Positions 48,691 through 56,762 of a DNA stretch of 64,000 nucleotides are shown piece by piece. Location of the stretch: NCBI RefSeq assembly GCF_000423665.1, contig NZ_AUIK01000034.1, positions 1 to 64,000 on the forward strand, given 5' to 3'. Each line of letters opens with the position of its first letter. The stretch's first letter is position 1. Made by a program: the position numbers and the translations under genes. This DNA is from Solirubrobacter soli DSM 22325. Lineage in GTDB: Bacteria; Actinomycetota; Thermoleophilia; Solirubrobacterales; Solirubrobacteraceae. A model generated the notes under the pieces. It had not been told where the DNA came from. It was given only the letters and a program-made list of their open reading frames with translations, and searched no databases.

Positions 48691-49020
48691 CGGACATCCC
48701 GACCGGCGACGAGCGACACAACTGAAGAAGGTCAGGCCAACCGGCCGACAGCCTCAAAGAGAGTCAGCTCGCCGCCGGTCAGGACCATCTCCTCGGCGTC
48801 GGACGTCACCGACCAACCGAATCGAACCAGCAAGCCTCAGATGAGCAGCTGGAGCTTTCCCGTGACGTCGGCGTGGCATCTCCATGAGGCGTGCGGCGCT
48901 TCTGTCGGCGCCGGGTGAAACTGGTCCACCTGCGGCGGGTGAGATGTGGGCCACCGGCCGCGGGCTCGGCCGATTTGTCGGCCGTCCATCTAAAAGGCAT
49001 TGGTGCACTAGGGTGCGTCG
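48691..49020. other. Intergenic region with IS21-like end repeats and leaderless GH5 promoter
   Basis: Two adjacent similar blocks, GGGTGAAACTGGTCCACC (48913-48930) and GGGTGAGATGTGGGCCACC (48937-48955), resemble the repeated terminal sequences of IS21-family elements, with no istA/istB left. A -10-like TAGGGT (49009-49014) lies six bases before the GH5 ATG, and there is no Shine-Dalgarno. Confidence 0.4.
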
Positions 49021-50367
49021 ATGGCTGATCTGCTGCGAGTCCAGGGAGCTGCGATCGTCGACGAGAGCGGAGCGTCCGTGCGCCTGAAGGGCACGAACAT
49101 CGGCGGCTGGCTGAACATGGAGAACTTCATCACCGGCTACTCCGGGAACGAGTCGATGATGCGCGGCGAGGTCCGGAAGGTCCTCGGCGACGACAGCTAC
49201 GAGCTGTTCTTCGACCGGCTGTTGACGGCCTTCTACGGCGATGCCGACGCGGCGTTCCTGGCCGAGCTCGGACTCAACTGCGTCCGGATCCCGGTCAACT
49301 ATCGGCATCTGGAGTCCGACCTGCGTCCGCTCGAGATCATCGAGGACGGTTTCCGCCACCTCGACCGGGCGGTGGAGGCCGGCGCGGCGCATGGCGTGTA
49401 TTCGATCATCGATCTGCATGCGTTGCCGGGCTCGCAGAACCAGCACTGGCACTCGGACAACCCGACGCACCGGGCGCTGTTCTGGGAGCACCGTCATTTC
49501 CAGGACCGGGTCGTGAACCTGTGGGAGGCGATCGCCGACCGCTACAAGGGCAACCCGTGGGTCGCCGGGTACAACCTGATGAACGAACCGGCCGACGAGT
49601 CGCGCGCGGTCGTCGGTCCGTTCTACGAGCGTCTATCGGCCGCCATCCGGGCCGTCGATCCGGACCACATCCTGCTGTTCGACGGCAACACCTACTCGAC
49701 CGAGTTCGGCTTCTTCGGCGACCCGCTCGACAATGCGATTTACACCCTGCACGACTACGTGCCGGCGGGCCTGGGACGCGCGGACCACTACGACCCCGAG
49801 GCGGCTGAGCAGAAGTTCCTCGAGCGTTCGGCGTACGCGCGCGAGACCGGCACCCCGATCTACGTGGGCGAGTTCGCGCCGATCTACACGGGCGACCCCG
49901 CCACCGACGAGGTGCGCGTGCAAATCCTCGAGGACCAGCTCGAGCGCTACCGCCGTTACGACGCCGGCTTCGCGACCTGGATGTACAAGGACCTCGGCCG
50001 CCAGGGGCTCACGTTCGCCACGCCGGACTCGCCGTACGGGCGGTTCGTCGCCGACTTCGTCGCCAAGAAGATCCGCCTCGGCGTGGACCAGTGGGGCAGC
50101 ACCGGACGCGAGAATCCGGAGATCACGCAGCCGTTCCAGGACCTCGTCGAGCGCGAGGCGCCCGACTACGACCCGTATCCCTGGGGGCGCTTCGATTTCG
50201 TGCGCACGCTCGTGCTCAATCTCGCGCTCGCCCAGCCGCTGGTGCACGAGTACGCGGAGCTCTTCCGCGGGCTCGGCGATGACGACCTGCGCGCGCTGGC
50301 CGACTCGTTCGCGTTCGAGCACTGCGGCGTCCGCGAGACCCTCCGCGACCAGTTCGTGCGCAGCTGA
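49021..50367 (+). CDS. GH5-family glycoside hydrolase
   Basis: A 448-residue cellulase-like (beta/alpha)8 enzyme without a signal peptide, so probably cytoplasmic. KGTNIGGWLNMENFITGY near the N-terminus, LGLNCVRIPVNYRHLE, YSIIDLHALPGSQNQHWHSD, the acid/base Glu in YNLMNEPAD near residue 185 and the nucleophile Glu in IYVGEFAPI near residue 282. GH5 members cleave beta-glucans, mannans or glycosides. Probably transcribed as a leaderless mRNA. Followed 1 base later by an alcohol dehydrogenase and SDR, so the released aglycone or sugar may be oxidised next. Confidence 0.88.
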   Translation: MADLLRVQGAAIVDESGASVRLKGTNIGGWLNMENFITGYSGNESMMRGEVRKVLGDDSYELFFDRLLTAFYGDADAAFLAELGLNCVRIPVNYRHLESDLRPLEIIEDGFRHLDRAVEAGAAHGVYSIIDLHALPGSQNQHWHSDNPTHRALFWEHRHFQDRVVNLWEAIADRYKGNPWVAGYNLMNEPADESRAVVGPFYERLSAAIRAVDPDHILLFDGNTYSTEFGFFGDPLDNAIYTLHDYVPAGLGRADHYDPEAAEQKFLERSAYARETGTPIYVGEFAPIYTGDPATDEVRVQILEDQLERYRRYDAGFATWMYKDLGRQGLTFATPDSPYGRFVADFVAKKIRLGVDQWGSTGRENPEITQPFQDLVEREAPDYDPYPWGRFDFVRTLVLNLALAQPLVHEYAELFRGLGDDDLRALADSFAFEHCGVRETLRDQFVRS

Positions 50368-50368
50368 G

Positions 50369-51466
50369 ATGCGCGCGGCCGTCCTGCACGAGACCGGCGC
50401 GCCGCTCGCGCTCGAGGAGCTCGAGCTCGAGCCGCCGCGCGCCGGGGAGCTGCTGGTCCGGGTGGAGGCGGGCGGCGTCTGCCACAGCGACCACCACTAC
50501 ATGACGGGCGACCTGCGCGTCCCGCTGCCGGTGGTCGTCGGACACGAGGGCTGCGGCGTCGTGGAGGCCGTGGGGCCCGGCGTCGAGAGCGTCCAGCCGG
50601 GTGAGCGCGTGGCGCTGCTGTGGCGCCCGCGCTGCGGGCGCTGCCTCCACTGCCTGGCGGGGCAGCCCGTGATGTGCGTGCTCGGGCGCGTGCAGGCGGC
50701 GACCGGGGGCCTGCCCGATGACGGGACGACCCGGCTGCGCCTCGGCGGGCGTGAGGTGCATCACCTGATGGGCGTGTCGTGCTTCGCCGAGCGCGCGGTG
50801 GTCTCGGAGAAGTCCGTGGTCAAGGTGCCCGACGCGATCCCGTCGTCGATCGCAGCGATCACAGGCTGCGCGGTGATCACCGGCGTCGGCGCCGTCCTCA
50901 ACGTCGTGGGCCAGTGCGCCGGGCGCCCGCTGCTGATCGTCGGCGCCGGCGGCGTCGGCCTCTCGGCGGTGATGGGCGCCCGGCTGGCAGGCGCCGAGCC
51001 GATCATCGTCGCCGACCTCGACGAGGCCAAGCTCGAGCGCGCCCGCGTGCTCGGCGCCACCGCGGTCGTGCACGCCGGCCGCGAGGACCTCGTCGAGGCC
51101 GTGCTCGAGGCGGTGCCCGGCGGCGTGGACTGGGCGATCGAAGCCGTCGGCCGCGCGCAGACGCTCCAGCAGGCCGTCGCCTGCGTCGGCCCCGGTGGCA
51201 CCGTCGTGGCCCTCGGCATCGGACGCGTCGGAGCCACGTTCGAGGTGCCGATCAATGAGCTCGTGCAGCAGCAGAAGCGCATCGTGGGCAGCCTCTACGG
51301 TTCGGCCAATCCGCCGCTCGATCTGCCGCGCCTGTGGGCGCTGTACACGGCCGGCCGCCTCCCGCTGGACACGCTGCTGGGCGCGGAGTACCCGCTCGCA
51401 GCCGTCAACGAGGCCTACGACGCCCTCGTCTCGGGCGCGGTGGGCCGGGCGGTGCTGCGACCGTGA
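50369..51466 (+). CDS. Zinc-dependent alcohol dehydrogenase
   Basis: A 365-residue MDR enzyme. Catalytic zinc motifs GGVCHSDHHYM and GHEGCG, structural zinc Cys cluster CGRCLHCLAGQPVMC, and Rossmann GAGGVGLSAVMGARLAGAEP. Begins one base after the GH5 stop and ends in GTGA overlap with the SDR gene. Oxidises an alcohol released or used in the GH5 pathway. The substrate is unknown. Confidence 0.9.
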   Translation: MRAAVLHETGAPLALEELELEPPRAGELLVRVEAGGVCHSDHHYMTGDLRVPLPVVVGHEGCGVVEAVGPGVESVQPGERVALLWRPRCGRCLHCLAGQPVMCVLGRVQAATGGLPDDGTTRLRLGGREVHHLMGVSCFAERAVVSEKSVVKVPDAIPSSIAAITGCAVITGVGAVLNVVGQCAGRPLLIVGAGGVGLSAVMGARLAGAEPIIVADLDEAKLERARVLGATAVVHAGREDLVEAVLEAVPGGVDWAIEAVGRAQTLQQAVACVGPGGTVVALGIGRVGATFEVPINELVQQQKRIVGSLYGSANPPLDLPRLWALYTAGRLPLDTLLGAEYPLAAVNEAYDALVSGAVGRAVLRP

Positions 51467-52233
51467 GCGGCCAGTTCGCCACCTACCCGAGCCTGCGCGG
51501 TCAGGTCGCCTTCGTCAGCGGCGGTGCAACAGGCCTCGGGGCGGAGTTCGTCGCCCAGCTCGCGGCGCAGGGCGTCCGTGTCGCGTTCGTCGACGTGCAG
51601 GACGACGCCGGCCAAGCGCTCGCCACGACCGTGGCCGACCTCGGCCACCCGCCGCCGTCGTATCGGCACTGCGACGTCCGCGACATCGAGGCGTTGCGGA
51701 CGGCGATCGCCGAGGCGGCCGAGGAGCTCGGCCCCGTCACGATCCTGGTCAACAACGCCGCGAACGACCAGCGCCACACCGTGAGCGAGCTGACCGTCGA
51801 CGAGTGGGACGAGCGGCTGAACGTCAACCTGCGCCACCACTTCTTCGCCGCCCAGGCGGTCGCGCCCATGATGCGAGCGGCCGGCCGCGGCTCGATCATC
51901 AACCTCGGCTCGATCAGCGCCCACATCGACCTCCTCGACCTGCCGGTCTACATCGCCGCCAAGTCGGCGATCGAAGGACTGACGCGCACCCTGGCGCGCG
52001 AGCTCGGCCCCGACGGCATCCGCGTGAACTGCGTGATCCCCGGGTGGATCATGACCGAGCGCCAGCTCACGCACTGGATCACCCCGGACGCCGAGGCGAC
52101 GATCGAGCGCAACCAATCGCTACCGCAGAAGCTCTACCCGGCCGACGTCGCGCGCATGGTCCTCTGGCTGGCGGCGGACGACAGCCGCTCCTGCACCGCA
52201 CAAATGTGGATCGTCGACGGAGGATGGATGTGA
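51463..52233 (+). CDS. SDR-family oxidoreductase
   Basis: A 256-residue classical SDR. GTG 51463 overlaps the previous stop. NAD(P) motif FVSGGATGLGAEF, NNAAND, catalytic Ser in INLGSIS and YIAAKSA (YxxxK). The C-terminal GWIMTERQLTHWITPDA is typical of FabG-like dehydrogenases. Third gene of the GH5 operon. Confidence 0.9.
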   Translation: MSGQFATYPSLRGQVAFVSGGATGLGAEFVAQLAAQGVRVAFVDVQDDAGQALATTVADLGHPPPSYRHCDVRDIEALRTAIAEAAEELGPVTILVNNAANDQRHTVSELTVDEWDERLNVNLRHHFFAAQAVAPMMRAAGRGSIINLGSISAHIDLLDLPVYIAAKSAIEGLTRTLARELGPDGIRVNCVIPGWIMTERQLTHWITPDAEATIERNQSLPQKLYPADVARMVLWLAADDSRSCTAQMWIVDGGWM

Positions 52234-52542
52234 TCGAGCCCTTCAGCGAGCCGATCGTTGCGCTCGAGCGCGGTTTCGCCCCTCATTGCTCCCGACTACC
52301 ACCATCAACCCGACCGACGACGAGGACAAGCTGCCTCAGCGACCAGGGCCGAGCATGCCGCTGCCGTCGAAGAACACCACTTTGCTTCTGCCTCCAAAGC
52401 GCTAGCGCGTGGTCTCGCAGACCGGGGCGTCGCGACGCGCCGCGAAGGTGCGGCGCAGGAACCTCGATGGAAGGCACGCGGCCGCGAACGACCTCTGCGC
52501 CTCGAATGCGCGGCAGGTCGAGTCGGTAGATTCCGGGATTCT
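52234..52542. other. Intergenic region before the truncated MBL gene
   Basis: No supportable gene or regulatory element found. Frames here are unconserved. Confidence 0.35.
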
Positions 52543-52960
52543 GTGAGCCTCGTGAAGTGTGTCGATCTTGGCGCTGTCGTGGTGGATGTGCTCTGTGACG
52601 CGGTCGCGGATCACCCGCGCGCGTTGGCTGACACGTTTCCCGGTACGCCCGCGGCCGGCTGGGACGGTGTCTCGTCTCGGTTCCCGGCGACCGTCGGCGC
52701 CGATGGTCGCTGGCGGTTCGGCACGCACGTCGTGCTGGTCCGCACCGCCGACGCATGCGTACTGATCGACACCGGCGTCGGGCCACCGGGGACGGCCGCG
52801 GCCCGTTGGTTGAACGTGGCCGGCACGCTCGACGCGGACCTCGCCGGACTCGGGGTCGGGCCGGGTGACGTTGACGTCGTCGTCCTCACTCACCTCCATC
52901 AGGACCACGTCGGTTGGCTGGTGGCGACCGGGGCAACGTCCTCGGTTCGCGCGTGCTCGG
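52543..52960 (+). pseudogene. MBL-fold hydrolase, truncated
   Basis: From GTG 52543 (or 52552): a metallo-beta-lactamase-fold N-terminal half, with VLVRTADACVLIDTGVGPPG and the metal motif VVVLTHLHQDHVGWL (HxHxDH). The domain breaks off after about residue 135 and joins the damaged AbiEii sequence at about 52960, losing the later metal ligands. It remains open in frame for about 25 unrelated residues. Confidence 0.75.
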
Positions 52961-52967
52961 CACGTCG

Positions 52968-53522
52968 TCAGTGGCATCGAGTGCAAGGGCGGCGTCTCGA
53001 TCGAACACCGGTAGCCGGCGACTCGAAGTTCAGTTGAGCTTCGGTGGGCGAGACTGGCAGACGCTGCAAGTGGAGATCGCAAAGCCCGAGGCCGATGAGA
53101 TCCAGATGGTGCCGGTTGCGGTCGGGATCGGGGACTTCGGACTCGACGGACCAGCGGAGGTCGGCCGCCTCTCGCTTCGCTTCCAGGTGGCGCAGAAGCT
53201 CCATGCAGTGACCGAGCAGCCGCCCGGTCGTGACAATCTGCGGTTCTGGGACCTCATCGACCTGATGCTGCTCGAAGAACTGCTCGGGGGTGACCTTGCC
53301 CAGGTCCGCGAAGCCGCAGGAGCGATCTTCATCGCCCGCGGTACACACGAATGGCCGCCGGAGCTCGGGGTCCCGGAAGCGTGGCGCGAGCCCTACGCCC
53401 GCACCGCTCGTGAGGTCGGCGCCGACCTGCCGCCTGACGTCGATCAAGCCGCCGAAAGGATCCGGACGCTCATCGCGCGCATCGAGGCGTCCCGAGCGGA
53501 GTCCCGAACTGAGCACAACTGA
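52968..53522 (+). pseudogene. AbiEii-family toxin gene, internally deleted
   Basis: Begins with KGGVSIE of the nucleotidyltransferase core (about 52985-53003), then jumps to NTGSRRLEVQLSFGG, losing about 50 codons with the DxD catalytic residues. The C-terminal part (LSLRFQVAQKLHAVTEQPPG, NLRFWDLIDLMLLEELL, HEWPPELGVPEAWREPYART) is intact and closely related to 23248-24126. No AbiEi partner precedes it. Confidence 0.82.
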
Positions 53523-53560
53523 CGATGATCCAGCACACCTCAGAGCCACTAGCTCGAGTC

Positions 53561-53607
53561 AATGAAGCCGCAAAGACCTGCATATTGGCAACTTCTAATC
53601 CGCAGGT
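53561..53607 (+). repeat. att-like 47-bp repeat, copy 2
   Basis: 45 of 47 bases match 24166-24212. It runs into the tRNA-Arg 3' fragment and contains inverted arms GACCTGC/GCAGGTC. Confidence 0.7.
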
Positions 53608-53633
53608 CGTTGGTTCGAATCCAACCGGGGGCG
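53592..53633 (+). other. tRNA-Arg(UCU) 3' half (left attachment site)
   Basis: CTTCTAA anticodon loop (anticodon TCT), TCCGC 3' stem strand, the T-arm GTTGG-TTCGAAT-CCAAC and acceptor strand CGGGGGC-G. The 5' half (acceptor GCCCCCG and D-arm) is absent, so no working tRNA. tRNA 3' halves are the usual targets of tyrosine integrases. CCAACCGGGGGCG at its end recurs at 56371-56383. Confidence 0.8.
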
Positions 53634-53938
53634 TTTCAAGTCCGTTGTGGCCACGACTGGACACGTCGGGCCAAAGCGAATCGGGATGGCGCATTCCGAA
53701 GCGGTTTGCGCCACTTCCGACGGCGAATTCCGCGTCGCCGCGCGAAGCCCGTTTCGGGCGTCGTGAGTCACGCCGCGAGTCACGCGCCCGGTCGTGACTC
53801 AGTGGTCGTCCGGGGCGTCTACGGTGGCCGTGCGGCGCGGGTTAGCTCCGCGCGGCCACGCCCCCGGACGTTTGCGGCGTCGCGGGGGCAACTCTTCGCC
53901 CCGAACGCGTCCGGCGCGCAAGCGATCCTCATCGGACC
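53634..53938. other. Left end region with integrase arm-site candidates
   Basis: No gene. The 8-mer GAGTCACG occurs at 53764-53771 and 53776-53783, and inverted (CGTGACTC) at 53792-53799. The larger CGTGAGTCACG recurs near the right end at 56313. Such clustered short repeats beside a tRNA att site fit integrase or excisionase binding sites. Confidence 0.5.
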
Positions 53939-54520
53939 ATGGAGCCGATCATTTGGGGCGCGCTAATCGCCGGGGGCGTGTCGTTGGTGGGTAACGCCGC
54001 GACGGTGACCGTCGCGCTATTCGGCCGTAATACACAGCGCGAACAAATCGCGTCGGCGGCGAACGTCGAAGTGGCCAAGATCGGCGCCGACAGCGCGCGC
54101 ACACGCGAAGACCGCCGTGAACATGCGCGCCGCGAACGGCGCGACCTTTACGCCCGCTTCCTCACGGTGGTCAGTCGCTTGCAGGGGTACGGGGGTGACG
54201 ATCCACCGCCGACCGACGAAGAACTAGATCGAACGAACCGCGAGTTCGAATCGCTGTTCAGCGAAGTCCTGTTGGCAGGCACGGACGACGTGGGCAACCA
54301 AGCGTCGGCCATCCTGGCAGCGCTGCACCGCGTGGGCGAGCATATGGACCGATTCGAAGGGGGATCGGCCGCACGCTTTCGCGCCGCCTATTGCGAGCAC
54401 GATCCAGACGTGCCGTTCCCGCGCCGTGGCGATGCCGTAGTCGGGGCGAAGGGCGGGCTTCTATGGGTGATGCGCCAAGACGTGACGATGCCTCACCTTC
54501 CTGAGTCGGCAACCGACTAG
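53939..54520 (+). CDS. Small membrane-anchored protein of the element
   Basis: A 193-residue protein. One N-terminal transmembrane helix (PIIWGALIAGGVSLVGNAATVTVALF), then a long charged helical, coiled-coil-like stretch (REQIASAANVEVAKIGADSART, EDRREHARRERRDLYARFLTV) and a soluble C-terminal part. No domain recognised. Convergent with the capsid gene and inside the att-bounded element. Confidence 0.6.
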   Translation: MEPIIWGALIAGGVSLVGNAATVTVALFGRNTQREQIASAANVEVAKIGADSARTREDRREHARRERRDLYARFLTVVSRLQGYGGDDPPPTDEELDRTNREFESLFSEVLLAGTDDVGNQASAILAALHRVGEHMDRFEGGSAARFRAAYCEHDPDVPFPRRGDAVVGAKGGLLWVMRQDVTMPHLPESATD

Positions 54521-54552
54521 GCCGGGCCGTCCGTGGCCCGACCCTTCGCGGT

Positions 54553-55410
54553 CTACTTCTTCGTCTCGCGCGCTGCCACGGCGGCGACGATGCAAAGCCC
54601 GTCCATGTCGCCCACGCCCACGTCGGCGCGAGCGATGACCCGAACGCCCGTGCCGTCCGCGTTGAACGCCCATTGGTCGCTGACAGCAACGCTTGCGTCT
54701 TCCCTCACGGCGACGATCACTTGGTCGCTTTGCGCGATAAGCGCCGACGCGGCGGGCACGGCGGGCGTCGGGTAGACGGCCAAGCCCGCGATGACGGGCG
54801 GCGCGCCTTGCGTCGGGTCGCCCGAGATCAGCGGCCGGTCGTTGGCGTCGGTCGCCAACTGCAAGGTCACGTAGTCGGCCGGGTTGACGTAGAGCGCGTT
54901 CGGCGCGCCGCCCGCCGTCGCGACCTTGCCGGCGGCCGTGACGATGTTCGTGTAGTCCACGGCGCCCGTCACCTTCGGCAAGCCGGGAAGCGTCAAGATG
55001 CCGGTCGGTTGGTCGTTGGCCGCGCCCGTGCCGACGAACAGCGCGCGGTCAACTTCCAGCGCCACCGAACGCATCATCTTCGTGCCGACCGCGTTCAGCG
55101 TGTTGGCGTTCGAGTCGGCCACGACTTCGTTGGAAAGCGTGACCAACGCCGCGCACTTTCTCGGCGTCAGGATGAGTTCATCGCCGGGCGGTGCGCCTTC
55201 GGCGATGGGGTCCAATTCGCCGTACCAACCGACCGTGCCGTTGCCCGTGAATCTCGGCGCGTGGACGGACTTCGCGGTCGTGCGAATTTCGGTCGCGCCG
55301 GACGCCAGAATTACGGACGCGGCGCTGAGGTTGTCCAAGACGAATTGCGACCATTCGTCGGGCGCGAACCCGGCGCCCAAGCCGCCGCTTGGAAACTCCG
55401 TGATGGGCAC
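54553..55410 (-). CDS. HK97-type phage major capsid protein
   Basis: A 285-residue protein from GTG 55410, preceded by AAGAAGGGAAGGGCCACC. The frame beyond it is antisense to the integrase. HK97-fold features: SQFVLDNLSAASVILASGATEIRTTAKSVHAPRFTG, the E-loop region, VTLSNEVVADSNANTLNAVG, DRALFVGTGAANDQPTGIL, and DQVIVAVREDASVAVSDQWAFNADGTGVRVIARADVGV at the P-domain end. No delta domain or fused protease, so shorter than most capsid proteins. No other structural phage gene nearby. It may be a phage remnant, a satellite part or a domesticated shell. A second, broken copy lies at 24213-25065. Confidence 0.85.
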   Translation of the reverse strand: MPITEFPSGGLGAGFAPDEWSQFVLDNLSAASVILASGATEIRTTAKSVHAPRFTGNGTVGWYGELDPIAEGAPPGDELILTPRKCAALVTLSNEVVADSNANTLNAVGTKMMRSVALEVDRALFVGTGAANDQPTGILTLPGLPKVTGAVDYTNIVTAAGKVATAGGAPNALYVNPADYVTLQLATDANDRPLISGDPTQGAPPVIAGLAVYPTPAVPAASALIAQSDQVIVAVREDASVAVSDQWAFNADGTGVRVIARADVGVGDMDGLCIVAAVAARETKK

Positions 55411-55446
55411 GGTGGCCCTTCCCTTCTTGCGAAGGAACAGGCACGC

Positions 55447-56358
55447 GTGTCTTGTCGGGGCGACTACGCGGGCGCCGCTGACGTGGTCAACCGGGAACGG
55501 ACGAAGGCATTCGCGGACGCCTACGCGGACCGGCCGTTGCGTGCCATCGACGCGTTGGTGGTGGCCGAGTGGCTGAGAGGCGGACGCAACATCGGGACCG
55601 TGAAGTACCTGTGCACGATGTTCAACGATGCGCGTCGGCCGGAAGCCGGGACGCTCATCACGACCAACCCGTTCGCCGGACTCGGCTTGAAGCGCTCGAA
55701 GGGGCGTAAGCACGTCCAGCCGCCCGCGCCGGGCGAAGTCGCGCGGCTGACCGGCGCCGCCGACGAACTCACGCCGCCATCGTTTGCCGCATACCTGTTC
55801 ACGGCGTGCTACTCCGCGATGCGACCGGGCGAGTTGGACGCGCTGACGTGGGATGACTTGGACTTCACGCCGGGCGCCGAGACGATCCGCGTCGAACGCC
55901 AGTGGAACGTGAAGGCGAAGAAGATCACGCCGCCCAAGCACGGGTCCGCGGGCACCATTGCAATGGTCGAACCGCTCCGCGACCGCCTGTTGGCGTTGCC
56001 GCGCGAATCGGAATGGGTGTTCACGACGTTGCGCGGGCACCACTACGTGCCGTCCACGCGTAGCCACCACTGGAATCGCGTCCGGTGTGGCATCGGACTC
56101 GGGGCCACGGCGCTCTACAGCGCCACGCGCCACTACTTCGCGTGGTACTTGCTGAACGTCGCCGAGTTGCCCGATCACGTTGTGGCATCACAACTACGGC
56201 ACACGGACGGCGGAACCTTGGTCCGCGAGTTGTACGGGCACCCCGACGCGGCCATGGCGCGCGAGCGAATCCGCGCCGCGTTCCGCACCGTGGCGCCCGT
56301 CGTGGCGCTGCCCGTGAGTCACGAGACTAGGCACGACGCCGCGCAACGCACGGCGTAG
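55447..56358 (+). CDS. Tyrosine recombinase/integrase
   Basis: A 303-residue protein (GTG 55447, the start is uncertain and an earlier one is blocked by the capsid gene). Core-binding domain: RTKAFADAYADRPLRAIDA, then TVKYLCTMFNDARR. Catalytic domain: CYSAMRPGELDALTWDDLD with the first Arg, YSATRHYFAWYLL with the second Arg (the first His of the usual HxxR is replaced by Ser), LRHTDGG with His, and VRELYGHPD with the Tyr nucleophile. The N-terminal arm-binding domain appears absent or very short. It lies directly before the right repeat, as in integrated elements. Confidence 0.82.
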   Translation: MSCRGDYAGAADVVNRERTKAFADAYADRPLRAIDALVVAEWLRGGRNIGTVKYLCTMFNDARRPEAGTLITTNPFAGLGLKRSKGRKHVQPPAPGEVARLTGAADELTPPSFAAYLFTACYSAMRPGELDALTWDDLDFTPGAETIRVERQWNVKAKKITPPKHGSAGTIAMVEPLRDRLLALPRESEWVFTTLRGHHYVPSTRSHHWNRVRCGIGLGATALYSATRHYFAWYLLNVAELPDHVVASQLRHTDGGTLVRELYGHPDAAMARERIRAAFRTVAPVVALPVSHETRHDAAQRTA

Positions 56359-56370
56359 CGCCAAACCTGT

Positions 56371-56383
56371 CCAACCGGGGGCG
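56371..56383. repeat. Right attachment repeat
   Basis: CCAACCGGGGGCG, identical to the end of the tRNA-Arg fragment at 53621-53633, 12 bases past the integrase stop. Likely attR core. Confidence 0.65.
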
Positions 56384-56762
56384 CCTCAAACGCTGCTGCA
56401 GAGCCAAAGTTGCGACGATGTAACTCTTTGTGCATCGACAATGCCAGTGGGCCCGATGGCCGTGTGCGGTCGCCGCGTCATCAAGTGAGCGACCTCGCCG
56501 ACGGCTCGGCTGAATGCGAAATGATCCGCCGTCACGCACCGCACCAAGCTGATCGACGCCGGCGTCCGCCCGCACGTCGTGCGCGAGATCGGCTCCTTGG
56601 TGGCCGGCATCGACGGCGCGACTGACTGCCGATCGTCGCGCAAACGATAGTCGCGCGGCGCCGCCCGGCTGCTCCTCTTGGTCCGGAGCGAGAGTGGCGA
56701 GATTCCTCGATCCGGCACCGCGCCCTGGGGACGAGACCAACTCGCACCGTAGCTGCGCGGCG
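56384..56762. other. Intergenic region right of the element
   Basis: No convincing gene. A short plus-strand stretch (KLIDAGVRPHVVREIGSLVA around 56545-56605) looks protein-like but has no complete frame. Possibly old mobile DNA. Confidence 0.35.

Larger units (their letters stand above)
53592..56383. mobile_element. Compact integrative element (membrane protein, capsid, integrase)
   Basis: About 2.8 kb between the tRNA-Arg 3' fragment (53592-53633) and a 13-bp direct repeat of its end (56371-56383). Both ends carry CGTGAGTCACG near the boundary (53761-53771 and 56313-56323), like arm sites. Cargo: a 193-residue membrane protein, an intact HK97-type capsid gene and a tyrosine integrase. There is no portal, terminase, protease, tail or replication gene. 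Confidence 0.65.

Noticed and set aside
53560..53633. Complete tRNA gene at the left att site
   Set aside because: The T-arm, acceptor 3' strand and anticodon loop are present, but the 5' acceptor (GCCCCCG) and D-arm are absent upstream.
53470..53783. Short minus-strand frames containing VGFEPTTCGLEV and RLDSNQRPAD
   Set aside because: Well known false translations of the antisense of a tRNA 3' half. The DNA is the tRNA-Arg fragment at 53592-53633.
54673..56358. 561-residue integrase frame
   Set aside because: Its first half is antisense to the capsid gene and has no integrase features. Only the part from about 55447 is real.
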